DNA from: DAONLM01 sp035406685
GTDB lineage: Bacteria > Spirochaetota > GWE2-31-10 > MWDO01
Direction of reading: 5' to 3'
DNA length: 31,577 nt
NCBI GenBank assembly: GCA_035406685.1
Contig: DAONLM010000010.1
Coordinates: 1-31,577 of the forward strand
Made by a program: the position numbers and the translations under genes. Position 1 is the stretch's first letter; each line of letters starts with the position of its first letter. Below the pieces are notes generated by a model. It worked only from the letters and a program-made list of their open reading frames with translations. It had not been told where the DNA came from and ran no database searches. Below are positions 16,951 to 24,516 of this stretch, piece after piece.

Positions 16951-17772
16951 TTATTCTAATCCATACTGTTCAATTCTATATTTTTTAGGCTTTTCTATTG
17001 CATTTTTATGTAATTTAAGAATATTGGCCAATGTCTCTCTCATTAAAGATCTTGGGACTATCTTATCAAGCATCCCATGCTCCAGTAAAAACTCAGCCCT
17101 CTGAAATCCAGCAGGTAATTTTTGATTAATGGTCTGCTCTATAACTCTTGGTCCTGCAAATCCAATCAAAGCCTGTGGTTCTGCTATTATTATATCACCT
17201 AAATAGGCAAAAGATGCTGTTACTCCACCAGTTGTCGGATGTGTAAGCACAGAAACAAATAAAAGGCCTGCATCAGAATGCCTTTTTGCAGCAGCAGATG
17301 TCTTTGCCATCTGCATTAAGGATAAAATTCCTTCCTGCATTCTTGCCCCACCTGATGCACAGAATATTATTATTGGAAGCCTATTCTCTGTTGCATATTC
17401 AAATGCTCTTGTTATCTTTTCACCAACAACCGATCCCATACTGCCCATTATAAAATTTGGCTCCATTACAGCAATAACAGTAGGTTCCTCCTCAATTGTC
17501 GCAGTCCCCCATATAACAGCCTCATTTGTACCAGCTTCTTTCATTGATTGTTTTAACTTTTCTTCATATTTAGGAAAACCCAACACATCAACACTCTTCA
17601 TCTTTTTATCAAATTCTTTAAAAGATCCCTTATCAACCGTAAATTTCACTCTTTGATGAGAATCTATTCTATGATGATGTTCACATTCTGGACAAACATA
17701 GAGAGATTTTGCTAAAATTCCTTCAAAGTGGGTAATTCCACAATTAGGACATTTTATAAACAAACTACTCAT
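16951..17772 (-). CDS. accD: Acetyl-CoA carboxylase carboxyltransferase, beta subunit
   Basis: The protein has 273 residues. The N-terminal zinc ribbon is complete (C8, C11, C27, C30). The crotonase-like core follows, with FMGSMGSVVGEKI, the oxyanion segment ASGGARMQEG and LTHPTTGGVTASFA. It pairs with AccA, which lies immediately downstream in the same operon (50-base gap). AAAGGAGA precedes the ATG. Confidence 0.97.
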   Translation of the reverse strand: MSSLFIKCPNCGITHFEGILAKSLYVCPECEHHHRIDSHQRVKFTVDKGSFKEFDKKMKSVDVLGFPKYEEKLKQSMKEAGTNEAVIWGTATIEEEPTVIAVMEPNFIMGSMGSVVGEKITRAFEYATENRLPIIIFCASGGARMQEGILSLMQMAKTSAAAKRHSDAGLLFVSVLTHPTTGGVTASFAYLGDIIIAEPQALIGFAGPRVIEQTINQKLPAGFQRAEFLLEHGMLDKIVPRSLMRETLANILKLHKNAIEKPKKYRIEQYGLE

Positions 17773-17794
17773 AAAAATTCTCCTTTAAAAAACA

Positions 17795-19150
17795 TTATTT
17801 CTTCAATAAATCGCTAAAATATTTTTCTATAAAAGAGGTATCAAAATTACCCTCTACAAAAGCCTTATTTTCCATTACTCTCAAATGAAATGGGATTGTT
17901 GTTGCAATACCTTCAATAATAAATTCATGTAACGCCCTTTTCATTCTTGCAATAGCCTCCTCTCTATTTGCCCCATGAACAATAAGTTTTGCAATCATAC
18001 TGTCATAAAATGGCAAAATAGTATAATCCTGAAATGCCGCAGAATCCACTCTAACACCATATCCTCCTGGTGGTATATATTTTGTGATCTTACCAGGATT
18101 AGGCGCAAAATTTTTCTCTGGATTTTCAGCATTTATTCTACACTCTATAGCATGACCTGTATGTTTAATATCCTGTTGTGTAAAAGACAATTTTTCGCCA
18201 GATGCAATTAAAAATTGCTGCTTTATTAAGTCTATCCCTGTTATTAATTCTGTTACTGGATGCTCAACCTGAATTCTTGTATTCATTTCCATAAAATAAA
18301 ATGAACCATTCTTGTCGAGTAAAAACTCAATTGTACCAGCAGAATGATAGTTAACAGCCTTTGCTGCTTTAACGGCTGCTTCACCCATTGCCTTTCTTGT
18401 CTCTTCATCAAGAGCTGGGGATGGTGCTTCTTCTATCAATTTCTGATGTCTTCTTTGAACAGAGCAATCTCTCTCAAATAGATGGACCACATTGCCATGC
18501 TTATCACCAAGAATTTGAACCTCAACATGGCGTGGATTCTCAACATAATGCTCAAGATAGACATCAGGATTCTTAAAAGCAGCCAATGCCTCATTTGATG
18601 CAAGATGAAAGTTGGATATCAAATCTTTCTCCTCTCTTACCACTCTCATCCCTTTTCCTCCACCACCAGCCGTTGCCTTTAATATAACCGGATATCCTAC
18701 CTTTCTTGCTACTTCAATAGCCTCTTCATCACTCTTAATAACATCCTTACTACCAGGAATCGTAGGAACACCAGCCGCTATTACTGTTTTTTTAGCAGTA
18801 GCCTTATCCCCCATTGCTCTTATGGAGTAACTATCAGGTCCAATAAATTCTAAACCTAAAGCCTTACAGGTATCTGCAAAGTCTGCATTTTCTGCCAAAA
18901 ATCCATAGCCAGGATGAATAGCATCACATTTTGTAGCCTCTGCTGCTCCTAAAAGATTTTGATACATAAGATAACTTTTTGTACTCGGGGCAGGGCCTAT
19001 GCATACAGCATAATCTGCCAATTTTACATGTAATGAATCCTTATCTGCCTCTGAATAGACAGCAACAGTTCTTATACCTAACTCTCTTGCTGCCCTTATT
19101 ATTCTAACAGCAATCTCCCCTCTATTTGCAATCAGGACCTTTTTTATCAT
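17795..19150 (-). CDS. accC: Acetyl-CoA carboxylase, biotin carboxylase subunit
   Basis: The protein has 451 residues, the usual length. This ATP-grasp enzyme carboxylates the biotin on AccB using bicarbonate. It shows IANRGEIAVRIIRA at the start, HPGYGFLAEN, the ATP-lid glycine loop GGGGKGM (162-168), ERDCSVQRRHQK and the metal/substrate block MEMNTRIQVEHPVT (287-300). It follows accB by 20 bases with AAGGTAGG as ribosome site. Confidence 0.98.
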   Translation of the reverse strand: MIKKVLIANRGEIAVRIIRAARELGIRTVAVYSEADKDSLHVKLADYAVCIGPAPSTKSYLMYQNLLGAAEATKCDAIHPGYGFLAENADFADTCKALGLEFIGPDSYSIRAMGDKATAKKTVIAAGVPTIPGSKDVIKSDEEAIEVARKVGYPVILKATAGGGGKGMRVVREEKDLISNFHLASNEALAAFKNPDVYLEHYVENPRHVEVQILGDKHGNVVHLFERDCSVQRRHQKLIEEAPSPALDEETRKAMGEAAVKAAKAVNYHSAGTIEFLLDKNGSFYFMEMNTRIQVEHPVTELITGIDLIKQQFLIASGEKLSFTQQDIKHTGHAIECRINAENPEKNFAPNPGKITKYIPPGGYGVRVDSAAFQDYTILPFYDSMIAKLIVHGANREEAIARMKRALHEFIIEGIATTIPFHLRVMENKAFVEGNFDTSFIEKYFSDLLKK

Positions 19151-19170
19151 ATTTAACCTACCTTATTATT

Positions 19171-19680
19171 TTAAGATGTAAGTTCTATTCTAAAAAGAAC
19201 TTTTCCAAATTCAACCAATTCACCATTCTTGACACATATCTCCCTAACTATGCCATCTACTTCACTTTCGATCTCATTAAAATTCTTCATTGCTTCAACT
19301 ATACATAACTTTTTACCTTTTGTTACTTTTGTCCCAACTTCAACAAAAGGAGGAGCATCTGGTTTTGGAGATGCATAAAAAGTCCCAACAAGTGGAGATT
19401 TTACCTCATAATAATTTTTCGATTCTGCCTGTTTATTTTCCTGTGCCTTTGTTTCTGCTCCACTAGTCTGAATTGCCTGTGAAGATGTTATCTGCTGTGA
19501 AACAGGTTGAGTTACAACAGGAATTTGTGTTGAAACTGGTTGAGTAATAACATTTTGAGATACCTGTTTGAATCCCCCCCTTCTTATTTCGTATAACTTA
19601 CCACCATCTTTTATGATAAGTTCACTAATGTCATTTGCTTTCATTGAATCAAATATTTTTGTTAAATCAATTTCTTTCAT
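19171..19680 (-). CDS. accB: Biotin carboxyl carrier protein of acetyl-CoA carboxylase
   Basis: The protein has 169 residues in three parts: an N-terminal helical domain (1-40), a Pro/Gln/Thr/Ser-rich flexible linker (about 42-88) and a C-terminal biotinyl domain. Biotin would attach to K132 in VEAMKNFNEIE. The residues after the lysine (N-F instead of the common M-M or L-M) are slightly unusual but lie in the tolerated position. FYASPKPDAPPFVEVG contains the thumb typical of AccB. A strong AAGGAGA site precedes the ATG. Confidence 0.96.
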   Translation of the reverse strand: MKEIDLTKIFDSMKANDISELIIKDGGKLYEIRRGGFKQVSQNVITQPVSTQIPVVTQPVSQQITSSQAIQTSGAETKAQENKQAESKNYYEVKSPLVGTFYASPKPDAPPFVEVGTKVTKGKKLCIVEAMKNFNEIESEVDGIVREICVKNGELVEFGKVLFRIELTS

Positions 19681-19704
19681 TTTATCTCCTTGTAAATAAA
19701 ATTT

Positions 19705-19734
19705 ATAATAATTTTAAATTTATCACTCTGTTAA
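19705..19734 (-). promoter_or_regulatory. Possible internal promoter before accB
   Basis: Minus strand TTAACA (19734-19729), 18-base spacer, TATTAT (19710-19705), inside the 57-base gap between tetR and accB. A weak-to-moderate consensus match in very AT-rich DNA, so it may be chance. Confidence 0.35.
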
Positions 19735-19737
19735 AAT

Positions 19738-20382
19738 TTAATTTTTTACCCCTAAGCCCTCTAACAAAAATTTATAAATCTCTTCGATTATTTCTTCTTT
19801 ATTTTTAGAAACAATATTATAATTTATAACTGGTTCTATTCCTGGCTCAAAACATACCTCTATGAATCTATTTAAAACACTATTTATAAAAAAGAGTGCA
19901 AGATCTGAATTTATATCATTTCTTAATAAATTTCTTTTCTTGCCAAGTTCAATAAACTGGTGAGTTATTGCTGAAACATATTTTACAAGATATCTTCTTA
20001 GTTCTTTATAATTTGGGGCATCCATTTCATAGTTTATTCTTAAATAAAGTTTATAATGATATGGATACATTTCATAAAATTTCAATAGATGAAAACAGGA
20101 GTTAATAAATATATCTTTTAAAGACATATCTTCAATATCAAGAATATAATTTTTTTTATATACATTTATTACTTCAGATAGAGCCTTTCTCACAACAAAC
20201 AAAAAGAGATTCTCTTTATTTTCAAAATATTGGAACATTGAACCTTTTGAAATTTCTGCCTCTTTACAGATATTATTAGTACTTGCTAAAGAATAACCTT
20301 TAGTAGCAAATTCTTTTAAAGCAGATTGAAAAATTCTCTCCTGCTTTGCCTTTGTTAATTTAACAAAAGTCTTTGTTAACAA
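19738..20382 (-). CDS. TetR-family transcriptional regulator, probable regulator of the acc operon
   Basis: The protein has 214 residues. The N-terminal helix-turn-helix is typical of TetR proteins (about 17-65: RIFQSALKEFATKGY, TNNICKEAEISKGSMFQYF, KENLFLFVV). The variable C-terminal half would bind a ligand and dimerise; the ligand is unknown. Translation starts at TTG, which is placed correctly by AGGAG 8 bases upstream (20391-20395). A perfect inverted repeat lies upstream of the gene. accB follows after 57 bases without an obvious terminator, so the regulator probably controls itself and the carboxylase genes, perhaps sensing an acyl-CoA (inference from position). Confidence 0.9.
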   Translation of the reverse strand: MLTKTFVKLTKAKQERIFQSALKEFATKGYSLASTNNICKEAEISKGSMFQYFENKENLFLFVVRKALSEVINVYKKNYILDIEDMSLKDIFINSCFHLLKFYEMYPYHYKLYLRINYEMDAPNYKELRRYLVKYVSAITHQFIELGKKRNLLRNDINSDLALFFINSVLNRFIEVCFEPGIEPVINYNIVSKNKEEIIEEIYKFLLEGLGVKN

Positions 20383-20407
20383 TCAAAAATCTCCTGCTTA
20401 CTTTTTT

Positions 20408-20433
20408 AATTAATGACTCTATGGTCATTAATT
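20408..20433. promoter_or_regulatory. Probable TetR-type operator (perfect 10-bp inverted repeat)
   Basis: AATTAATGAC, six bases (TCTATG), GTCATTAATT. The ten-base arms are perfectly complementary, and the inner TGAC-N6-GTCA has the size typical of TetR-family operators. It sits 25 bases upstream of the tetR TTG, just downstream of the predicted promoter, where binding would block early transcription. Confidence 0.7.
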
Positions 20434-20454
20434 TTATGTATTAAATAACTCTTT

Positions 20455-20483
20455 ATAATAAAATGAATTTTTAAAAAAAGCAA
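20455..20483 (-). promoter_or_regulatory. Predicted promoter of tetR-acc operon
   Basis: Minus strand TTGCTT (20483-20478), 17-base spacer, TATTAT (20460-20455). The predicted start is near 20448, so the inverted repeat at 20408-20433 lies at about +15 to +40. Confidence 0.5.
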
Positions 20484-20511
20484 GAAATATTTTATTTTTT
20501 TAAAAGAAAAA

Positions 20512-21204
20512 TTAAAAATTATTATCAATAAAAATTTTATTATAAATAATGGAGTTTATAAATTTTTTTTCTAAATTACTAAAATATCTGCTATCTTCTA
20601 TTTTATCTAAATTACTATACAGATTATTGACTAAAATATTTTTAGCGGTTAATGGATCATTAAACCTTGAGACATAATTTTTTCCATCTATAAATGCAAA
20701 AGATTCCCCAGATATTATTATTGTGATATTTTTTTTCTTTATGAATTGAACTCGCCCCTCTTTAAGATAAATATAAAAAAGATTATCAGTATATGATATA
20801 AAATTATAAGAAGAAAAACCGCTAACAATATCAATTCCTCTCTTTTTTATACAGAGATTTAAAATAGAATTAAAAATTTCTATATTAAAATCTCCTAATA
20901 GATTATTTAAAACAAGGTTATTTTTTTTATCATCGTAATAAAGTTCAAAATAAAAATTATAATTTGAAGAAATCTTAACTAAACTACCTTTAATATAAGG
21001 TAACTCTATTAAAAGAGAAAAATTTGAATCCTTATTTCCTGCTATAAAAAAATATTCATTTTTTTTATTATAAATTTTATCAACTAAAATTTTACTTGTA
21101 GAATAACATTTTATTAAAAAATTATTATACTGAATCTCTTGATATAAGATTTCTTCTGAATATAAAAAAAAGTTTATAAAAAATATAAAATATATTTTTT
21201 TCAT
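20512..21204 (-). CDS. Hypothetical exported protein, weakly FecR-like
   Basis: I do not recognise this 230-residue protein with confidence. A short signal peptide (MKKIYFIFFINFFLYS, about 1-16) precedes an all-beta body. Residues about 120-180 follow a rhythm like the FecR domain: IDIVSGFSSYNF, YIYLKEGRVQFI, then TIIISGESFAFIDG, with the xxEGxVxx and xxxGExxxxxxG spacing of that fold. The C-terminal 45 residues are helical. A TATAAT at 21219-21214 lies so close to the ATG that the mRNA may be nearly leaderless. It stands alone between the tetR operon and an RHH-family gene. Confidence 0.6.
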   Translation of the reverse strand: MKKIYFIFFINFFLYSEEILYQEIQYNNFLIKCYSTSKILVDKIYNKKNEYFFIAGNKDSNFSLLIELPYIKGSLVKISSNYNFYFELYYDDKKNNLVLNNLLGDFNIEIFNSILNLCIKKRGIDIVSGFSSYNFISYTDNLFYIYLKEGRVQFIKKKNITIIISGESFAFIDGKNYVSRFNDPLTAKNILVNNLYSNLDKIEDSRYFSNLEKKFINSIIYNKIFIDNNF

Positions 21205-21255
21205 ATCTTAATAATTATACTACAAAAAAGATATAAATATTTCAATATTAATGTA

Positions 21256-21300
21256 TATTTTTAGGCAATCAAAAGTATAAATTTATTCTAAGGTAAGTTT
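21256..21300 (-). repeat. Short dispersed repeat, copy A
   Basis: TATTTTTAGGCAATC at its left end is followed by about 30 similar bases ending CTAAGGTAAG. It resembles copy B at 24248-24292 across its whole length (roughly three of four bases alike). Both copies lie just upstream of minus-strand genes, in the same orientation. Confidence 0.45.
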
Positions 21301-21347
21301 TTACTAACAAAGAGAGAAAAGGGAAAATTTAGACAGATTGTTGATTT

Positions 21348-21869
21348 TTAGAGAAATTTTATCTCTAACAGCCGAAATTTTGAGTCAAAAGTAAGTAAGA
21401 AATACTGGTCGGGATGAGGGACGCGTGGGATATCAGGCGGCATCACCTTCCCACCATCTTTCTTCTTTAAAATAACGGCCTTCCTTCTTTTTAATTCTTC
21501 AAGTTTCTTTTTTAGCCTTTCAATATTATTTTCAAACTCTTCTTCTCCAAATGTCTCAATACCAAGAAAATATTCCTCCAGTATCTCCCTCACCAATACA
21601 GCCATACTGAAGGTATTTAGATGGCTATGAATTACCTTCAATTGGTTATACAAATTTTTACTAAGATATACCCTTACTCTATGAGTAGCACAGACTATTG
21701 GGTAGTCTTTCTCTCTTCTTTTTTCTTTGAGATGCTTTTTTTCAATAATAGGAACAATCTTTTCAAAAACTTTCCTGATTAAAGCAGAAATTGATATAGA
21801 TCTCTTTTTGGCTAAATTCTTAATTTTTTCTAATAAAGCTTTATTTATAACAAAATCATACTTTTCCAT
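21348..21869 (-). CDS. Tandem ribbon-helix-helix family protein
   Basis: The protein has 173 residues. Two segments look like ribbon-helix-helix DNA-binding units: about 4-42 (strand YDFVIN, helix LLEKIKNLAKKRS, helix ISALIRKVFEKIV) and about 62-105 (strand HRVRVYL, helix NLYNQLKVIHSHL, helix FSMAVLVREILEEYF). RHH proteins normally use two chains to form one unit; a single chain with two would be a built-in dimer (inference). After them come a charged coiled helix (108-140), the family motif PPDIP (144-148) and a beta-rich tail ending LLEIKFL. It is a divergent paralogue of the gene at 28392-28907. AAGGAGGA precedes the ATG, and the 35-base family box lies 36 bases upstream. It uses more G and C than its surroundings. 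Confidence 0.75.
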   Translation of the reverse strand: MEKYDFVINKALLEKIKNLAKKRSISISALIRKVFEKIVPIIEKKHLKEKRREKDYPIVCATHRVRVYLSKNLYNQLKVIHSHLNTFSMAVLVREILEEYFLGIETFGEEEFENNIERLKKKLEELKRRKAVILKKKDGGKVMPPDIPRVPHPDQYFLLTFDSKFRLLEIKFL

Positions 21870-21905
21870 AATTTTTCCTCCTTGAAATAAAATTTTTTTC
21901 TAATT

Positions 21906-21940
21906 ATTAATCACAAAATTTTTGAGAAAATCCTTTACAA
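21906..21940 (-). promoter_or_regulatory. 35-bp conserved box upstream of RHH-family gene
   Basis: Begins ATTAATCACAAAATTTTTGA on the plus strand and ends AATCCTTTACAA. It is identical, apart from one base, to 28943-28977 and, in reverse complement, to 31540-31574. It ends 36 bases before the ATG, so it probably holds promoter and operator sequence of this family. Confidence 0.75.
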
Positions 21941-22135
21941 ATTTTTAAAAAAATTGACTAAAAATTTTACTACAGGTAATGAATTTTAATAGACCAACTT
22001 ATAATAAATATTTGATTAATTTATGAGATTTTACTTGTTTTAATTTTAGGATTTTCTATATATTATATTTTAACTATAAATATTTTTTTTCGGAAATAAA
22101 TAAACAGCATAAAAAATTAAGTTCTTATCTATAAT

Positions 22136-22174
22136 TATAAAAGGCTGCTTCTTTTCTTATTGCAGCCTTTTATA
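22136..22174. terminator. Isolated perfect 13-bp hairpin, possibly a bidirectional terminator
   Basis: Arms TATAAAAGGCTGC (22136-22148) and GCAGCCTTTTATA (22162-22174) flank a 13-base loop. A GGCTGC core with A/T ends could stop transcription from either side, although there is no long T run beyond the stem. It lies about 260 bases past the proS stop; nothing on the plus strand ends here. Confidence 0.5.
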
Positions 22175-22432
22175 TCAAATAAGGAGGACGCTTTATTTAT
22201 GGTTCAATTTTAATTATACTTCATTAACTGTAATAATTCCATTAAAAAAAAAAATTAATTTTTATTAATCTTTAGTAATTAGAAATTTATTTTAAACTGA
22301 ATTGAGAACACAAAAATTTCAGATTCAAACCTTCTTTATTTATAATTTAAAGAAAATACCTTAATATGAATTTATAATTTTAAAAATAAAAATTTTTCTC
22401 AAGATAAAATATCTTTGGAATATATTCAGAAT

Positions 22433-24130
22433 TTATTCCTGTGCAAGATAATTTTTTACATACTCTACTATTTTTTCATAATCAACTAAAACTGGCATTT
22501 TATCTTCGATTGTGACTTCTACTTTATTCTGATTAAAAGACTTTGCTCCAAGAATTATTCTAACCGGACTACCAATTAAATCTGCATCATTCAGTTTTAT
22601 CCCGGCAGAAAGATTTCTATCATCATACAGTACTTCAATATTGTTAGCTACAAGAGAATTGTATATTTCTTTGCATTTTGCTATTAAATCAACATCACTC
22701 TCTTTATAAATCCCTATAAGTTCTACCTGAAACGGGGCTATACTTTTAGGCCATATTATTCTTTTCTCAGTAGCAAGAACTTCAACAACAGTTGCCATCA
22801 ATCTACCTACCCCTATTCCATAACATCCCATTACTATATCATGTTCCATACTCTGATCGTCAAGATACTTTGCATTCATTGATTTTGAATATTTTGTCCC
22901 TAATTTAAAAATATTTCCAACTTCAATACCTCTTGTAACCTTTAATCTTGAGCCACATTTTGGACATGCTTCACCATCTTTTACTGATGAAATATCAACA
23001 ATCTCATTTGAGACAAAATCCCTTCCAAAATTTACATTTTTTGTATGATAATCCTTTTTATTTGAACCAGCAACAAGATTTTTAGAATAGGCAACAGATT
23101 CATCAACTATTACTCTTACATTTTTTAAACCAACAGGAGTCGCAAAGCCAGAAACAATTCCATTTTTAATTAATGTCTCATCATCTGCAAAAATTAATAT
23201 TTTAGTCTTTAAGTAATTTTTTAATTTGGTCTCATTAATTTCAAGATCTCCTCTTATAAGACACATTACAGGCATGCCATTAACATCATAAATAACTGCC
23301 TTCATTGTCTTTTCTGGTGTAATATTCAAAAATTTTGAGACCTCTTCAATGCTCTTTTTATCCGGCGTATAAACCTCTTCTAATGGGAGCATATCCTCTT
23401 CTTTATATTCTCTCTTTGCCTTTGCAACCTCTTTATTTGCCTTATAATCACATTTTTCACAAAGTATTAGTGTATCCTCACCGGATTCTGTAACTGCCAT
23501 AAATTCATGAGCTCCTGTTCCGCCCATCATTCCAACATCTGAACTAACACTTATTGTTGGCAATCCACATCTTGCAAAAATTCTTTCATAAGCCTTATGC
23601 ACTCTTTCATAATATCTATCAAGATCCTCAAAATCTTTATGAAAAGAATAGGCATCTTTCATTACAAATTCTCTTACTCTAATTAAGCCACCTCTTACTC
23701 TTGGCTCATCTCTAAATTTTGTCTGAATTTGATATAGCATAACTGGCAATTGTTTATATGAATTTATAACATATCTTGCAAGATCAGTAACTGCCTCTTC
23801 ATGAGTCATGCCCAAAAGCATCTTTCTTCCTGCTCTATCTGTAAATCTTAACATTTCTTCTCCTACTGCCTCATATCTTCCAGTTTCACTCCACAATGAA
23901 GCTGGCATTACAACAGGAAGATTAACTTCATAGCCATCAATGGCATCCATCTCATCCCTTAATATCTTTTCTATTTTTTTAAGAACACGAACGGCTATTG
24001 GCATATAAGAGAATATGCCGGCACTTATCTGTTTTATGTATCCCCCTTTTATCAATAATTTATGGCTCTTTAATTCAGCTTCAGATGGAATCTCTTTGAT
24101 TGTCTTAAAGAAATAATTTGATAAAAGCAT
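22433..24130 (-). CDS. proS: Prolyl-tRNA synthetase (bacterial type with editing domain)
   Basis: The protein has 565 residues, normal for the bacterial-type enzyme that charges tRNA-Pro in the cytosol. The class II core shows motif 1 (IKQISAGIFSYMPI), motif 2 (DEPRVRGGLIRVREFVMKD) and motif 3 (MGCYGIGVGRLMA). Between motifs 2 and 3 sits the Ala-editing insertion, which starts after the CEKCDYKAN segment and includes the GSNKKDYHTKN region. The anticodon-binding domain (APFQVELI to the end) is complete. A TATAAT lies close upstream on the minus strand (24153-24148), next to a 21-base inverted repeat. Confidence 0.98.
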   Translation of the reverse strand: MLLSNYFFKTIKEIPSEAELKSHKLLIKGGYIKQISAGIFSYMPIAVRVLKKIEKILRDEMDAIDGYEVNLPVVMPASLWSETGRYEAVGEEMLRFTDRAGRKMLLGMTHEEAVTDLARYVINSYKQLPVMLYQIQTKFRDEPRVRGGLIRVREFVMKDAYSFHKDFEDLDRYYERVHKAYERIFARCGLPTISVSSDVGMMGGTGAHEFMAVTESGEDTLILCEKCDYKANKEVAKAKREYKEEDMLPLEEVYTPDKKSIEEVSKFLNITPEKTMKAVIYDVNGMPVMCLIRGDLEINETKLKNYLKTKILIFADDETLIKNGIVSGFATPVGLKNVRVIVDESVAYSKNLVAGSNKKDYHTKNVNFGRDFVSNEIVDISSVKDGEACPKCGSRLKVTRGIEVGNIFKLGTKYSKSMNAKYLDDQSMEHDIVMGCYGIGVGRLMATVVEVLATEKRIIWPKSIAPFQVELIGIYKESDVDLIAKCKEIYNSLVANNIEVLYDDRNLSAGIKLNDADLIGSPVRIILGAKSFNQNKVEVTIEDKMPVLVDYEKIVEYVKNYLAQE

Positions 24131-24147
24131 AAGTTATACCCTTACTG

Positions 24148-24184
24148 ATTATAAAATAGTAATATGGATTAATTTTGAATCCAT
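24148..24184 (-). promoter_or_regulatory. Predicted proS -10 with overlapping inverted repeat
   Basis: Minus strand TATAAT at 24153-24148. A perfect 7-base inverted repeat, ATGGATT-N7-AATCCAT at 24164-24184, covers the place where the -35 should be, which itself is a poor match. A regulator binding the repeat could act as repressor or activator (inference). Confidence 0.45.
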
Positions 24185-24247
24185 TTTTAATAAAAATTTA
24201 AAAAAATAGCAAGTAAAATTTAAGATATTTTTAAAAGGGTGCGATTT

Positions 24248-24292
24248 TATTTTTAGGCAATTAAAAAATAGATTTATCCTTAGGTTAATTTT
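24248..24292 (-). repeat. Short dispersed repeat, copy B
   Basis: TATTTTTAGGCAATT followed by ATTTATCCTTAGGTTAAT; counterpart of copy A at 21256-21300. It lies about 120 bases upstream of proS. Confidence 0.45.
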
Positions 24293-24516
24293 ATTTGAGA
24301 AAAAATTATAATAATTTTTAAAGCCCACTAACTGATAGCAATAATTGTAACTTGCTTTATAAAATGACTTGGATTTCCTTCAAAATGGGACAATTCTCTA
24401 CTCCTCTATTAATCTTTCCTTGACAAAATTATTAAAAAATGACAATTTTTTTTATATTTATACTTATTGCTTGACGAAGATATAGAAAAACAAATATTCT
24501 TAGTAAGAGGCTTTTT

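Larger units (their letters stand above)
21870..22432. other. Intergenic region between RHH-family gene and proS
   Basis: 563 bases, very AT-rich. It contains the RHH-family upstream box (21906-21940), an isolated perfect hairpin (22136-22174) and, just after it, a good Shine-Dalgarno sequence (AAGGAGG, 22181-22187) followed by a four-codon frame ATG GTT CAA TTT TAA at 22199-22213. No longer coding frame or recognisable RNA gene is visible. Confidence 0.6.
24131..24516. other. Divergent intergenic region between proS and sigma factor gene
   Basis: 386 bases. It contains the proS -10 element and inverted repeat (24148-24184) and dispersed repeat copy B (24248-24292). A TTGACA at 24420-24425 and a TTGACG at 24471-24476 lie on the sigma-factor side, but neither has a convincing -10 at normal spacing. 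No small gene is visible. Confidence 0.5.

Noticed and set aside
24420..24425. TTGACA as -35 of the sigma-factor gene
   Set aside because: No acceptable -10 sequence lies 16-18 bases downstream.
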